From NCBI RefSeq assembly GCF_021462525.1, contig NZ_JAKEDT010000001.1, forward strand, positions 94,476 through 158,475: DNA of 64,000 nucleotides, given 5' to 3'. The first letter of the stretch is position 1, and the number at the start of each line of letters is the position of its first letter. The position numbers and the translations under genes were made by a program. Source of the DNA: Thermus caliditerrae. Lineage in GTDB: Bacteria; Deinococcota; Deinococci; Deinococcales; Thermaceae. The notes below the pieces were generated by a model. The model ran no database searches. It was not told where the DNA came from and saw only the letters and a program-made list of their open reading frames with translations. Shown here piece by piece: positions 35,491 through 44,958 of this stretch.

Positions 35491-36150
35491 ATGGACCTGG
35501 CCGCCCACATTGACCACACCCTCTTGAAGCCCACCGCCACGCCGGAGGAAGTCCTGAAGGTGGCGGAAGAAGCTCTGGAGCACGGCTTCTTTGGCCTCTG
35601 CATCCCCCCTTCCTACGTGGGCCTGGTGCGGGAGAAGTACCCCCATGCCCCCTTCCGCCTGGTCACGGTGGTGGGCTTTCCCCTGGGGTACCAGGAGACG
35701 GAGGCGAAGGCCCTCGAGGCCGCCTTGGCCTACGCCCGGGGAGCGGACGAGGTGGACATGGTGATCCACCTGGGCCGGGCCCTCGCCGGGGACCTGGCCT
35801 ACGTGGAGGCCGAGGTGCGGGCTGTGCGCCAGGCGGTGCCGAGGGCGGTGCTCAAGGTCATCCTGGAAACCGGCTACTTCTCCCCCGAAGCCCTGGAAAA
35901 CCTGGCCGAGGCCGCCATCCGGGGCGGGGCCGACTTCTTGAAAACCTCCACCGGCTTCGGCCCCCGGGGGGCCAGCCTGGAAGACGTGGAGCTTTTGCTG
36001 CGGGTGGCCCGAGGGCGGGCCCAGGTGAAGGCGGCGGGGGGCATCCGCGACCGCAAGGCCGCACTGCAACTCCTGCAGGCGGGGGCCACCCGGCTGGGCA
36101 CCTCCAGCGGGGTGGCCCTGGTGCAGGGCGGAGAAGGGCATGGGTACTAG
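35491..36150 (+). CDS. deoC: Deoxyribose-phosphate aldolase
   Basis: DeoC splits 2-deoxyribose 5-phosphate to acetaldehyde and glyceraldehyde 3-phosphate in deoxynucleoside catabolism. The 219-residue (beta-alpha)8 barrel opens with IDHTLLKPTATPEEV. It carries DEVDMVIHLG with the proton-relay aspartate, the Schiff-base lysine in VLKVILETGYF or FLKTSTGFGPRGA (family lysines near 129 and 152), and VKAAGGIRD with the second lysine. It leads a plus-strand cluster (deoC, phospholipase-D-like, maf, mreC, mreD, PBP2, minC) with overlapping genes, so it may share transcription with the cell-shape genes. Confidence 0.95.
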   Translation: MDLAAHIDHTLLKPTATPEEVLKVAEEALEHGFFGLCIPPSYVGLVREKYPHAPFRLVTVVGFPLGYQETEAKALEAALAYARGADEVDMVIHLGRALAGDLAYVEAEVRAVRQAVPRAVLKVILETGYFSPEALENLAEAAIRGGADFLKTSTGFGPRGASLEDVELLLRVARGRAQVKAAGGIRDRKAALQLLQAGATRLGTSSGVALVQGGEGHGY

Positions 36151-37279
36151 GAAAAGAAAGCGCAAGCCTGCCCTGGCCGGGCTCCCCAGCTACCTGGTCC
36201 TCCTAGCCCTGGTCCTCCTCTGGCTCCTCCAGGAGTTGAGGCCCGCCCCCCCTCCACCCCCGGCAGAAGCCGGGGGGGTAGAGGCCTTCTTCATGCCCCA
36301 AGATGGGGAAAGGGCTAAGGCCCGCCTCATCGCCCTCATGGACGGAGCCAAACAAAGCCTGGAGGGGGCGTTTTACGAGTTCCGCGACCTGGAAATCGCC
36401 CAGGGCCTCCTCCGGGCCCAGGCCCGGGGGGTACGGGTACGCCTCTATGGGGAGAGCGACTTCCGCGAGGACTTCCGCCGCTACCTGGTGGGGGCAGCCT
36501 TGGGGCAGGGAAGCGAGCCCCCCAGGGTGCCGCGGGAAGCGCTGAGAGCACGGGTAAGGCCCATCTCCTTAGACTGCGAAGAGATCGCGGGGATCCCCGT
36601 CTGCTACGACGAGCGGGAAGCCTTCATGCACCACAAGTTCCTGGTGGCGGACGGGAAGGCCGTCTGGACGGGGAGCACCAACATGACTTGGAACGCTTTC
36701 GCTAGAAACAACGAAAACAGCCTCCTCCTCCCCTCCCCCACCCTAGCCCAGGGCTACGGGGAGGAGTTCGCCGCCCTTTTCAGCGGCACTAAGGAGGGTC
36801 TGGGGCGATCGGTGACCTTCGCCCTGGCCGAGCCTTCGCTAGAGGGCACGGCCTACTTCAGCCCCAAAGGCGGGGAAGCCGCCCGGAAGGCCCTTTTGGA
36901 ACGCCTGCAAGAGGCGCGGGAAGAGGTGCTGGTGGCGGCCTTTGTCCTCACGGACCAGGAGGTGGTGAGGGCCCTTGCTCAAGCCAAGGCCAGGGGAGTC
37001 AAGGTCCGGGTCCTTTTGGAAACCCGAAACCTTAAGGACAGCCGCTACCGCGACCTTGAAGCGGCCGGCATTGAGGTGCGCCAGGACGGCAACCCCTACA
37101 CCCTGCACCACAAGGTTATGGTGGTGGACCGCACCTGGGTGGTCACGGGAAGCTACAACTTCTCGGCGCGGGCCTGGCAGGCGAACAACGAGAACCTCCT
37201 TGTTCTGAAAAGCCCCTCTTCGGCAGAGCGCTACCGGGAGGAGGTCCTGCGGCTATGGGAGGAAGGGAAGCCCCTCTAG
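36140..37279 (+). CDS. Membrane-anchored phospholipase D-like protein
   Basis: The 379-residue protein has a basic N terminus, one hydrophobic helix (about 14-32) that anchors it or serves as an uncleaved signal, and two complete HKD motifs. These read [18 protein letters not shown] near 168-185 and [18 protein letters not shown] near 329-346. Both catalytic halves are thus intact. Substrates in this superfamily range from phospholipids to DNA; the membrane anchor and extracytoplasmic placement favour a lipid or an envelope polymer, but nucleic acid cannot be excluded. The start overlaps the end of deoC by 11 bp and the end overlaps maf by 25 bp. Confidence 0.85.
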   Translation: MGTRKRKRKPALAGLPSYLVLLALVLLWLLQELRPAPPPPPAEAGGVEAFFMPQDGERAKARLIALMDGAKQSLEGAFYEFRDLEIAQGLLRAQARGVRVRLYGESDFREDFRRYLVGAALGQGSEPPRVPREALRARVRPISLDCEEIAGIPVCYDEREAFMHHKFLVADGKAVWTGSTNMTWNAFARNNENSLLLPSPTLAQGYGEEFAALFSGTKEGLGRSVTFALAEPSLEGTAYFSPKGGEAARKALLERLQEAREEVLVAAFVLTDQEVVRALAQAKARGVKVRVLLETRNLKDSRYRDLEAAGIEVRQDGNPYTLHHKVMVVDRTWVVTGSYNFSARAWQANNENLLVLKSPSSAERYREEVLRLWEEGKPL

Positions 37280-37824
37280 TCCTCACCCTGGCCTCGGGAA
37301 GCCCCAGGCGGCGGGCGCTCCTCGAGGCCCTGGGCTACCCCCTAAGGGTGGTGCCCCCAGGGGTGGTCGAGGAACCCCTGGCTTTGCCTCCCCAGGAGCT
37401 CGCCTTGGCCTTGGCCCGGCGCAAGGGGGAAGCCGTGGCAGGGGAGTGGGTGTTGGCCGCGGACACGGTGGTGGAGCTGGAAGGCCGGTCCTTGGGCAAG
37501 CCCAAGGACCTGGAGGAAAACTACACCTTCTTGCGCTGGCTCTCGGGACGGGAGCACCGGGTACACACCGCCCTCTACCTGCGCACCCCCAAGGACCTGG
37601 TGGTGGAGGTGCACACCGCCAAGGTCCGCTTCCGCCCGCTCTCCGAGGAGGAGATCGCCTGGTACGTGGGAAGCGGGGAGGGGCTGGACAAGGCGGGAGG
37701 CTACGGCGCCCAGGGCCTGGGGATGGCCCTTCTGGAAGGGGTTGAGGGGGATTTCTACACGGTGGTGGGCCTTCCCGTGGCCCGGGTCTTCGCCCTGCTG
37801 TGGGCAAGGGGGTTCCGGCCGTGA
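37255..37824 (+). CDS. maf: Maf-like nucleoside triphosphate pyrophosphatase
   Basis: Maf proteins hydrolyse dTTP/UTP or modified NTPs to monophosphates and are often encoded beside cell-shape genes, as here before mreC. The 189-residue protein starts with the [17 protein letters not shown] signature. It contains the catalytic-type [14 protein letters not shown] near 69-82 and [14 protein letters not shown] near 142-155, with the Asp, Lys and Gln typical of the dTTPase/UTPase subgroup. ATG 37255 lies within the end of the preceding gene. The stop overlaps the mreC GTG start (GTGA). Confidence 0.93.
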   Translation: MGGREAPLVLTLASGSPRRRALLEALGYPLRVVPPGVVEEPLALPPQELALALARRKGEAVAGEWVLAADTVVELEGRSLGKPKDLEENYTFLRWLSGREHRVHTALYLRTPKDLVVEVHTAKVRFRPLSEEEIAWYVGSGEGLDKAGGYGAQGLGMALLEGVEGDFYTVVGLPVARVFALLWARGFRP

Positions 37825-38609
37825 GCGAGGTGGCCCTGAGGCGGCTTCTCTTCCTCATTCTCCTTGCCCTGGGCCTGGGCTTGGCCGCCCTGACCCGGCC
37901 CTTGGCCCCCAGGGTGAGCCTTGTCCTCTCCCCCCTCACCGCTCCCCTGCCCGCTTTGGGCCACCGCTTGGGCCAGAACCTCCGGGCGGGTCTGGCCATC
38001 CTAACCAACCGCCAGGACCTCTACGGGGAGAACCAAGCCCTACGGACCAAGGTGGCGAGCCTCGAGGCGGAAAACCGCAGGCTCCGGCTAGAGGTGGATC
38101 GCCTTTCCCGGGCCCTGGAGGTGCGCCGGGCCCAGGCTCCTGGCGTGGTCGCCGTGGCCCGGGTGGTGGGGGAGGACCTCTCGGGTCTCTACCGCCGCCT
38201 GGTCCTGGACATGGGGCAGCGGGACGGCCTCCGCCCCGGAATGCCTGTGACCGCCCCCGAGGGTCTGGTGGGCCTCATCGTGGAAGTGGGGGAACGGCAG
38301 GCCTTGGTGCGCACCCTCCTGGACCCGGAAAGCCAGGTGGGGGTCCGTCCGGAGAGGTCGCTGGGCAGAGGGGTGGCCCGGGGAGCCCCCCCTGGCCACC
38401 TGGTGGCGGAGTTCCCCCCCACAGTCAAGGTAGCCCCGGGGGATCTCCTGCTCACCGGTGCGCCCCTGGGCCTCTTTCCCGACGGCATTCCCGTAGGCCG
38501 GGTGGAGCGGGTAGAACGGGTGCAGGGAGGTCTCAAACAGCGGGTCTGGGTTAGGCCCTTGGTCGAGCTTTCCCTCTTGGAAGAGGTCATTGTGCTGAGG
38601 CCTTTATGA
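37821..38609 (+). CDS. mreC: Rod-shape-determining protein MreC
   Basis: MreC is the periplasmic scaffold of the elongasome. The 262-residue protein has one N-terminal transmembrane helix (about 7-26), then a coiled coil (about 65-97: [28 protein letters not shown]). Two beta domains follow, with the family stretches [29 protein letters not shown] and [13 protein letters not shown] 37821 overlaps the maf stop codon; an upstream in-frame GTG at 37800 would add seven unlikely residues. mreB is not in the window. Confidence 0.93.
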   Translation: MSEVALRRLLFLILLALGLGLAALTRPLAPRVSLVLSPLTAPLPALGHRLGQNLRAGLAILTNRQDLYGENQALRTKVASLEAENRRLRLEVDRLSRALEVRRAQAPGVVAVARVVGEDLSGLYRRLVLDMGQRDGLRPGMPVTAPEGLVGLIVEVGERQALVRTLLDPESQVGVRPERSLGRGVARGAPPGHLVAEFPPTVKVAPGDLLLTGAPLGLFPDGIPVGRVERVERVQGGLKQRVWVRPLVELSLLEEVIVLRPL

Positions 38610-39067
38610 AAGCCCTGGCCGCCCTTTTCCTTACCCTCCTCTTCTCTGGACTTCTCGGCGCCCTGTGGCCCTCGGGTCTGATGGAGCCAGACCTGTTTTT
38701 GGTGCTGGCCCTCGGCTACGCCCGCGCCAGGCCCTACTACCTGGGCCTCCCCGCCGCCTTCCTCCTGGGCTTGCTGCAGGACCTCCTGGGCTTCGGCCTT
38801 TTGGGGGTGCACGCCATCGGGCTCCTGAGCGCCAGTTACGCCTTCTACGCCGCCAGCCGCCGCCTGGTGGCGGGAGAAAGCCTGGGGGCGCTTTTCGCCT
38901 TTCTTTGGGCCTTCTTCGCCAAGTGGCTGGGCTACTTCCTGGTAGCCTACTGGCTGCGCCTGGACCTCCCCCCTTTGGCCCCCTTGGACCTCATCCTGGA
39001 GGGCCTTTTCACCCTGCCCTTTGCCCTTTGGGCCTTGCGCTTGGCAGGGCCGCGGACCCAGCCATGA
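38606..39067 (+). CDS. mreD: Rod-shape-determining membrane protein MreD
   Basis: The 153-residue, very hydrophobic protein has five or six predicted helices. It has the MreD-like central stretch YLGLPAAFLLGLLQDLLGFGLLGVHAIGLL, in which the Leu-Gln-Asp motif and glycine-rich segment are typical. MreD binds MreC and is needed for lateral wall growth. Its ends overlap mreC and the PBP2 gene by four bases each (ATGA), giving strict translational coupling. Confidence 0.9.
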   Translation: MKALAALFLTLLFSGLLGALWPSGLMEPDLFLVLALGYARARPYYLGLPAAFLLGLLQDLLGFGLLGVHAIGLLSASYAFYAASRRLVAGESLGALFAFLWAFFAKWLGYFLVAYWLRLDLPPLAPLDLILEGLFTLPFALWALRLAGPRTQP

Positions 39068-40815
39068 CAGGCAGGCTCTACGCCCTCATGCTCTTTTTCC
39101 TCATGGCCTTTGGCCTTCTCGGCCTTAGGGCCTGGCAACTCCAGGTGCTGGAGCACGAGCGGTACGCCTTGCGGAGCCAGGGCAACTACCTGAAAACCGA
39201 GGGCATCCCCGCCCCCCGGGGGCGCATCCTGGACCGCAAGGGAAGGGTCATCGCCCAAGACCGCCTGGTGGTGGACCTGGTGTACCTGGGGGGCGAGGTG
39301 GCTTTCAAGGAGCGCCTTCTGCCCCTCCTGGGCTTGCAGGCCCTGCCTGAGGCCAACGGACCCGTGGTCCTCAAGACCGGGGTGCCGGAGCACCTTCTCC
39401 CCACCCTGGCCGAGCTCACCGCAGGACAGGAAAACCTCAGGCTGGTGGAGCGCATCGAGCGCCACTACCCAAACCCCATCTCCGGCCCGGTGCTGGGTTA
39501 CGTCCTCCAAGCCAATGCCGAGCAGGTGAAGCGGGGCTACAGCCCCGACGAGCAGGTGGGGCAGGCGGGCCTCGAGGCCGCCCTGGAGCCCTACCTCCGG
39601 GGAAAGCGAGGGGTTAGGGCGGTGGAGGTGAACGTCCGCGGCGAGCGGCTCCGGGAGAGCATCCTAGAAGAGCCCCTTCCCGGACAAGACGTGGTCCTCA
39701 CCTTGGACCTGGACCTGCAGCGGGCGGCAGAGCGGGCCCTCGAGGAAGCCCTGGCCGACATCAACGCGGGCCGACGCCTCCACGGCCTCCCCCTGGCCAC
39801 CCGGGTAAAGGGGGCCATCGTGGCCCTGGACCCCCGCACCGGGGAGGTCCTGGCCATGGCCAGCGCCCCCTCCTTCGACCCGGGCCTCTTCGCCCACCGC
39901 CCTGTGCCCCAGGAGGCCCAAGCCCTTCTCCAGGACAAGGACCTGCCCCTCCTCAACCGGGCGGTGCAGCCCTACACCCCGGGGTCCACCTTCAAGCTGG
40001 CCACCAGCTACGCCCTGCTGGAAGAGGGCTACGTGAACCCCTCCACCACCTACCGCTGTAGCCCCTATATCGTGTTCGGGGGCCAGATACGGCGCAACTG
40101 GGCCACCCGGGACATGGGCCCCATGACGGTGAAGGAGGCCATCGCTTGGAGCTGCAACACCTGGTATTACCAGGCGGTGGCCCAGGACCCCGTGGGAGTG
40201 GTGGATCGCCTGGCCCAGCGGGCCCGGCTTTTAGGCTTGGGGGAGGCCACGGGCCTAGAAATCGCCGAGCGTACAGGCCTGCTCCCCACCCGCGCCTGGA
40301 AGCGCCAGGCTCTTGGCGAACCTTGGTACCCGGGCGAGACCCTCTCCCTGGCCATCGGCCAAGGTCCCGTGCTGGCCACCCCTGCGCAAATCGCCCGCAT
40401 GTTGGCCACCTTGGTCAACGGCGGGCAGAAACCCGACCTTCACCTGGTCAAGCGCTTGGGCCAGAAGGAGGTATACCCCCAGCTGGAAGGGGTTCCTGGA
40501 CGGTTCTGGCAGACGTTGCAGGAGGGGCTCCGCAAAACGGTGCGCGAGGGTACGGCCCGCCACGTGCTGGGTAGCTTCCCCGTCCCCACGGGAGGCAAGA
40601 CGGGCACAGCGGAGACCCCGGGGAAGCGGGCCGGGCTGGAGCATGCCTGGTATATGGGCTACGGCCCCGCCGAGCCCGGCACCCCTTACCCCCCCCTGGT
40701 GGTGGTGGCCTTCTTTGAAAACGGCGGGGAGGGAAGCCGGGTGGCCCTGCCCGCGGTGCGCAAGGTCATGGAGGCCTACTGGGGCCTGGGCAAGGGGGAC
40801 GGGGCAACCCAGTAG
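39064..40815 (+). CDS. mrdA: Penicillin-binding protein 2 (elongasome transpeptidase)
   Basis: PBP2 cross-links peptidoglycan during cell elongation together with RodA. The 583-residue class B protein has an N-terminal membrane helix (about 4-21) and the dimerisation-domain motif RGRILDRKGRVIAQD. The catalytic SxxK serine is in PGSTFKLA near 306-313, the SxN element in WSCNTWYY, and the KTGTAE box in GGKTGTAETPG near 514. ATG 39064 overlaps the mreD stop. An open frame reaches back to 38665, but that part is antisense-like shadow within mreD. rodA is not nearby. Confidence 0.94.
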   Translation: MTGRLYALMLFFLMAFGLLGLRAWQLQVLEHERYALRSQGNYLKTEGIPAPRGRILDRKGRVIAQDRLVVDLVYLGGEVAFKERLLPLLGLQALPEANGPVVLKTGVPEHLLPTLAELTAGQENLRLVERIERHYPNPISGPVLGYVLQANAEQVKRGYSPDEQVGQAGLEAALEPYLRGKRGVRAVEVNVRGERLRESILEEPLPGQDVVLTLDLDLQRAAERALEEALADINAGRRLHGLPLATRVKGAIVALDPRTGEVLAMASAPSFDPGLFAHRPVPQEAQALLQDKDLPLLNRAVQPYTPGSTFKLATSYALLEEGYVNPSTTYRCSPYIVFGGQIRRNWATRDMGPMTVKEAIAWSCNTWYYQAVAQDPVGVVDRLAQRARLLGLGEATGLEIAERTGLLPTRAWKRQALGEPWYPGETLSLAIGQGPVLATPAQIARMLATLVNGGQKPDLHLVKRLGQKEVYPQLEGVPGRFWQTLQEGLRKTVREGTARHVLGSFPVPTGGKTGTAETPGKRAGLEHAWYMGYGPAEPGTPYPPLVVVAFFENGGEGSRVALPAVRKVMEAYWGLGKGDGATQ

Positions 40816-40824
40816 AATGGGCCC

Positions 40825-41352
40825 ATGCGGCTCCGCGCCACCCCTAAGGCCCTGGCCCTGCGCCTGGACGGGGGCGAGACCCCGGAAGAGGTTCGGGCTC
40901 TGAACCTTCCCGAAGGCCTGCCCCTGGAGGTGGAGGTGGCCGGCCCGGTGGCCCAGGAGGTCCTCGAGGCCCTCCTGAGCCTAGGCCGTCCCGTCACCTT
41001 GGTCCCTCCCCGAAACCGCCCCCAGGTGGGCACCTTGGTCGCCAGCAAAACCCTGCGCTCCGGGGAACGGATAGAGCACCCAGGCACCGTGGTCGTCTTG
41101 GGGGACGTGAACCCTGGGGCCGAGGTGGTGGCCGGGGGGGACGTGATCGTGGTGGGCAAGCTCCGCGGCCTGGCCCACGCGGGGGCGGGGGGAGACACCA
41201 AGCGCTTCATCTTCGCCCTGGAGCTTGCCGCCAAGCAGGTGCGCATCGGACCCCACCTGGCCCAGGCTCCTGAAGGCGAAGGAGGAAGGGGTCCAGAAGT
41301 AGCCCGTCTTCAGGACGAGCAGGTCGTGGTGGAGCCCTTTAAAAGGCGATAG
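40825..41352 (+). CDS. minC: Septum-site-determining protein MinC
   Basis: MinC inhibits FtsZ polymerisation away from midcell. The 175-residue protein has a short N-terminal domain (about 1-75) and the right-handed beta-helix C-terminal domain. There [43 protein letters not shown] is the MinD-binding hallmark (about 85-125). TAGAAT at 40813-40818 overlaps the PBP2 stop codon and ends six bases before ATG 40825, so minC can also be transcribed as a leaderless mRNA. minD and minE, which usually follow, are absent here; the convergent DUF420 gene overlaps its end by 14 bp. Confidence 0.92.
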   Translation: MRLRATPKALALRLDGGETPEEVRALNLPEGLPLEVEVAGPVAQEVLEALLSLGRPVTLVPPRNRPQVGTLVASKTLRSGERIEHPGTVVVLGDVNPGAEVVAGGDVIVVGKLRGLAHAGAGGDTKRFIFALELAAKQVRIGPHLAQAPEGEGGRGPEVARLQDEQVVVEPFKRR

Positions 41353-41776
41353 TACCGGTTTCCGTGCCGTAGCGCTGCAACACCCAGTAGATGAGCCAGC
41401 CTGTGAGGGCCACGTACAGCCACACGGGCACCAGCACCTTGGCCCAGCGCTTATGCAGGGAGAACTCCCCCCGGAAGGCCCGCCAGATCACGTAGAGGGC
41501 CAAGGGGCCATTCAAGGCTGCCAGCAGGGTGTGGGTCAGGAGGACGAAGTAGTAGGCTCCCCGCCAGGCCTCCGGGCCCCCATAGGCCGTGGTGCCGTGG
41601 AGGGCCCATTTCGCCAAGTAGAACACCAGGAAAAGGGCAGCTAGGACCGTGGCGGTAAGCATGGCCCGGTGGTGGGCCACCCGGTTTCCCCGCTTAATAA
41701 GCGCCACCCCCACCAGCAGCGCTATCCCCGATAGCACGATGGACCAGACCGCCAGAAGCCCCAAAGCCTCCTTCAT
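41339..41776 (-). CDS. DUF420 membrane protein (CtaM-like)
   Basis: The 145-residue protein has four transmembrane helices (about 5-26, 40-62, 77-99, 118-136) and conserved histidines (HH near 35, H60, H81 and H107). That is the layout of DUF420 proteins. The Bacillus member CtaM/YozB is needed to mature cytochrome oxidase. A similar role in respiratory complex assembly is plausible but inferred. Its stop lies inside the 3' end of minC. The next gene on this strand overlaps its start by four bases. Confidence 0.82.
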   Translation of the reverse strand: MKEALGLLAVWSIVLSGIALLVGVALIKRGNRVAHHRAMLTATVLAALFLVFYLAKWALHGTTAYGGPEAWRGAYYFVLLTHTLLAALNGPLALYVIWRAFRGEFSLHKRWAKVLVPVWLYVALTGWLIYWVLQRYGTETGTIAF

Positions 41777-42048
41777 CTTCCCTCCCCCAGACGCTCCCCC
41801 AAAAGCCGCACCCGCTCCAGCCGCGCGGTGCGGGCGTAGCTGTAACCCCTCAGATAATCCTCCTCCTGGCCCAGAAGCTGGTACAGGCGCAGGTAGGCCA
41901 CGGCCAACAGCCCATCCCGCTCCCTTCCGGGAGGTAGGCGGTGCAGGAGCTTGGCGATGGCCCGAAGCCTAGGAACCTGGCCCGCCTCGAGGGGGGTTTC
42001 CCTCAAGGCCCGAGCCAGCTCCGCCAGGGTTTCGCCGAGGCCCTGCAT
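41773..42048 (-). CDS. Small hypothetical protein
   Basis: This is a 91-residue, mostly helical, charged protein with no recognisable domain ([17 protein letters not shown]..., [32 protein letters not shown]). It overlaps the DUF420 gene by four bases (ATGA), which supports its being translated. It lies 28 bp after the lipoprotein gene on the same strand. Function unknown. Confidence 0.6.
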   Translation of the reverse strand: MQGLGETLAELARALRETPLEAGQVPRLRAIAKLLHRLPPGRERDGLLAVAYLRLYQLLGQEEDYLRGYSYARTARLERVRLLGERLGEGR

Positions 42049-42076
42049 ACTGCCAGGCAGTCTAACACAGGACCCC

Positions 42077-42649
42077 TCACGGAATAGACCGCACCGCCCG
42101 GTTCCCTGCGGCGTCCACCGCCACCAACCGGGCCCCCGTCGGGGCCTCCGCCAAAAAGACCACGGAGGCCTCTTTGGGCAGGGAAAGCGGGGTGAAGCGA
42201 CCGCCCGCCTCCACCGCTACCCAGTCCACCCGCACGTTGTCCTCCACCCGGCCATAAACCCGGTACAAGCCCCCCTCCCGTTCCACCCGCTCCACCACGA
42301 TCCGAGGGGGCGCTGCATCCAGCACCAGGGGAACCCGGCGCTCCCCCCGGTTGCCCTTGGCGTCCTCCGCCTCCAGGAGGAGTTCCACCTGTCCCGAGGT
42401 GGGGGCCTGCAAGCGGAAGCGGAACCGGACCAGCCTCTTGCCGCTCTCCCCAGCCGCAAGCACCTCCTGGCCGCCCACCCGCACCCCCACCACCCCCGAG
42501 GGGTCAAAGGCATAGCCCTCCACGCTCAGGGTTCGCCCCGGGGCCACCGCCCCTCCTAAAGGCTCCACCAAGCCCATCTCCGGCGGGGCGGTGTCAGGCC
42601 GTGCACACGAGGATAGCAGCGCAAGGAACAGAAGGGGATGCCAACGCAT
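42077..42649 (-). CDS. Lipoprotein with Ig-like repeats, function unknown
   Basis: The 190-residue product begins MRWHPLLFLALLSSCARPD, a lipoprotein signal peptide with lipobox LLSSC (lipidated Cys about 15). Two or three beta-sandwich segments follow with a bacterial Ig-like character: SVEGYAFDPSGVVGVRVGG, LLLEAEDAKGNRGER and VAVDAAGNRAVRS. These suggest a surface-exposed, possibly binding, protein. TAAGAT (42657-42662) ends seven bases before ATG 42649, another leaderless pattern; ATG 42658 and 42673 are alternatives. The 110 bp upstream, after argJ, hold no other feature I can name. Confidence 0.75.
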   Translation of the reverse strand: MRWHPLLFLALLSSCARPDTAPPEMGLVEPLGGAVAPGRTLSVEGYAFDPSGVVGVRVGGQEVLAAGESGKRLVRFRFRLQAPTSGQVELLLEAEDAKGNRGERRVPLVLDAAPPRIVVERVEREGGLYRVYGRVEDNVRVDWVAVEAGGRFTPLSLPKEASVVFLAEAPTGARLVAVDAAGNRAVRSIP

Positions 42650-42759
42650 CCCCTCCATCTTAGTCCAGCTCAACGGAAGATGATGCCAGCCCTGCCCGCA
42701 AAGTCAGGGGCAACACCCCGCCAGCCCGCCAAGTCGCCGAGGCCAATGCCCAAGCACCT

Positions 42760-43905
42760 TCATGTGGTGTAAAGCGCGTTGATACGCACGTACCCCTCGG
42801 TGAGGTCGCACCCCCAGGCCACCCCCTCCGCCTGGCCCTCCCCCAGGTCCACCAAGACCTCCACCTCCTCCACCCGCATGGCCTGGCTGGCCGCCTGGCG
42901 GTCAAAGGGCAGGGCTGCCCCAGCGTAAAGGGGGATGCCCTGGACAAAGACGCGCACCCGGAAAGGGTCAAACCGGGCCCCGGAGTTGCCCAGGGCGGCC
43001 AGGATCCTTCCCCAGTTGGGGTCGTTGCCGAAGAGGGCACTCTTCCAGAGGGCGCTCCCAGCCACCGCCCTGGCCGCCCGGCGGGCCTCCTCCTCCGTGG
43101 CCGCTCCCACCACCCGCACCGTCATGAGCTTGGTGGCTCCCTCCCCGTCCCGCGCGATCCGGCGGGCGAGTTCCCGGGCCACCCCCTCCACCGCCTCCAC
43201 GAAAGGCTCCAAGGGCACCTCGCCATAGGCCCCGTTGGCCATGAGGAGGGCCAGGTCGTTGGTGGAGGTGTCCCCGTCCACGGTCACCTGGTTGAAGGTG
43301 CGGTCCACAATGCCCCGCCAGGTTTCCCGCAAAGCCTCTTGGGGAACAAGGGCGTCCGTTACCACAAAGGCCAGCATGGTGGCCATGTTGGGGTGGATCA
43401 TGCCGCTGCCCTTGGCCACGCCCACGATCCGGACCCCCGCCACCTCCGCCTCCGCCACCTTGGGCACCAGGTCCGTGGTGAGGATGGCCTCGGCGAAGGC
43501 GTCCACCTCGGAGGTGAGGGCAATCTGGGGCAGGCCCTGCTCCACCTTCTCCACCGGCAGGGTCACCCCGATGACCCCGGTGGAAGCGGTGAGGACCTCT
43601 TCCGGGGGAAGCCCGAGGCGGGTAGCCGCGGCCTGGGCCATCCGCTGGTCGTCCGCAAAACCCCTCTCCCCCGTGGCGCAGTTGGCGTTCCCCGCGTTCA
43701 CCACCACCGCTCTAAGGGCCCCCCCGGAGGCGTAAAGCGCCCGCCCCCGGTGGATCGAAGGGGCAGCAGCCCGATTCTTTGTGGCGGCGTAGGCCCAGGC
43801 GGCAGGGAGCCCCGAGACCAAAAGGGCCAGGTCCGGCTTTCCGGAAGGCTTGATGCCCGCCCGGGTGGCCCCGGCGCGGAAACCCCTTGGAAGCTTCACG
43901 GCCAT
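42760..43905 (-). CDS. argJ: Bifunctional glutamate N-acetyltransferase/amino-acid acetyltransferase ArgJ
   Basis: ArgJ transfers the acetyl group from N-acetylornithine to glutamate, recycling it in arginine synthesis. The 381-residue proenzyme contains the autocleavage site [20 protein letters not shown], where the threonine of MATM becomes the nucleophile at the new beta-subunit N terminus. Further family motifs are NAGNANCATG near 71-80, [10 protein letters not shown] near 207-216 and [14 protein letters not shown] near 294-307. It overlaps argC by ten bases. Whether it also uses acetyl-CoA (true bifunctional form) cannot be read from the sequence. Confidence 0.95.
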   Translation of the reverse strand: MAVKLPRGFRAGATRAGIKPSGKPDLALLVSGLPAAWAYAATKNRAAAPSIHRGRALYASGGALRAVVVNAGNANCATGERGFADDQRMAQAAATRLGLPPEEVLTASTGVIGVTLPVEKVEQGLPQIALTSEVDAFAEAILTTDLVPKVAEAEVAGVRIVGVAKGSGMIHPNMATMLAFVVTDALVPQEALRETWRGIVDRTFNQVTVDGDTSTNDLALLMANGAYGEVPLEPFVEAVEGVARELARRIARDGEGATKLMTVRVVGAATEEEARRAARAVAGSALWKSALFGNDPNWGRILAALGNSGARFDPFRVRVFVQGIPLYAGAALPFDRQAASQAMRVEEVEVLVDLGEGQAEGVAWGCDLTEGYVRINALYTT

Positions 43906-44954
43906 ACCCCCTCCTTGGGAAGCGCAAGCACTTCGGGAAATCCCATCATCAGGTTGAAGTTCTGTACCGCCTGGCCAGCCATGCCCTTGACCAGGTTGTC
44001 CAGGGCGGCGAAGAGCAGAACGCGGCCTGTTCGCTCCTCGTAAAGGGGCTTTACGTCCACCCGGTTGGAACCCAGGGTGCCCTTGGTCTCGGGCAGGCGG
44101 TCCAAAACCCGCACAAAGGGCTCCTCAGCATAGAAGTCCTGGTAGAGCTCCTGCAAAAGGCCCTGGCGCCAATCCCCCTCCACCTCCGCCTCCGCGGTCA
44201 CCAGGATGCCCCGGGTCATGGGCACCAGGTGGGGGGCAAAGGAAAGGCGGACCTCCCGGGCTTCCCCGTGGGTCCGCACCGGGCGGCCCTGGGCCAAAAG
44301 GCGGCCCAGGTTTTGCTCCATCTCGGGGATGTGGCGGTGGGTGCCCCCTACCTTGTAGGGCTTGAGGTTCTCGTTGACCTCGGCAAAGAAGGTGCCCTCC
44401 CCTTCCCGCCCAGCCCCGGAAACCCCGCTCAGGCCCACCACGAAGGCGCCCTTCAAGGCTCCTTCCGCCGCCAAGGGAGCGAGGGCTAAGGTGGCCGCGG
44501 TCACGTAGCAGCCGGGGTTGGCCACAAGCCTTGCCCCCTTGACCTCGTCCCGGTGGAGCTCCGGTAGGCCGTACACGGCTTGCCCGTAGAACCCCGGGCT
44601 CTGGTGGGGGATGCCGTACCAGGCCTCGTAGACCTCAGGGGGAAGCCGGAAGTCCCCGGAGAGGTCAATGACCCGCTTGCCTGCGGCCAGGGCCTGGGGG
44701 GCAATCCCCATGGCCAGGCCGTTGGGCAAGGCCAGGAAGAGCACCTCTGCCTCCTCCAGCACCTCGTCTTGGGAGGCAAAGGGGCGCTCGTCCCAAAGTT
44801 GCGGCCAGGCGGCAGACAGGGGCTTCGCCTCGTGCTTGCGGCTGGAAAAGCCCACCAGCTCCACCCCAGGGTGGGCCTTAAGAAGCCGGAGGAGTTCCCC
44901 TCCCCCGTAGCCCGAGGCCCCCAGGATGCCCACCTTTACGCGGTGGTGCCCCAT
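43896..44954 (-). CDS. argC: N-acetyl-gamma-glutamyl-phosphate reductase ArgC
   Basis: ArgC reduces N-acetylglutamyl phosphate to the semialdehyde with NADPH in arginine synthesis. The 352-residue protein has the nucleotide loop [18 protein letters not shown] at 8-25, the catalytic cysteine in [13 protein letters not shown] near 148, and the histidine-containing [12 protein letters not shown] near 208-219. It is the third-last gene of the argF-argC-argJ strand; five bases separate its start from the argF stop. A related LysY acts on LysW-bound substrates in Thermus lysine synthesis, but the argJ/argF setting favours ArgC. Confidence 0.93.
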   Translation of the reverse strand: MGHHRVKVGILGASGYGGGELLRLLKAHPGVELVGFSSRKHEAKPLSAAWPQLWDERPFASQDEVLEEAEVLFLALPNGLAMGIAPQALAAGKRVIDLSGDFRLPPEVYEAWYGIPHQSPGFYGQAVYGLPELHRDEVKGARLVANPGCYVTAATLALAPLAAEGALKGAFVVGLSGVSGAGREGEGTFFAEVNENLKPYKVGGTHRHIPEMEQNLGRLLAQGRPVRTHGEAREVRLSFAPHLVPMTRGILVTAEAEVEGDWRQGLLQELYQDFYAEEPFVRVLDRLPETKGTLGSNRVDVKPLYEERTGRVLLFAALDNLVKGMAGQAVQNFNLMMGFPEVLALPKEGVWP

Positions 44955-44958
44955 ACCC

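Noticed and set aside
38665-39063. N-terminal extension of PBP2 within mreD
   Set aside because: It overlaps mreD in another frame and is rich in Pro/Gly/Arg shadow sequence; the membrane helix of PBP2 begins at ATG 39064.
42650-42759. Small gene or RNA between argJ and the lipoprotein gene
   Set aside because: Open frames here are shadows of argJ; only a weak 4-bp stem (GGGG/CCCC near 42706-42719) was seen.
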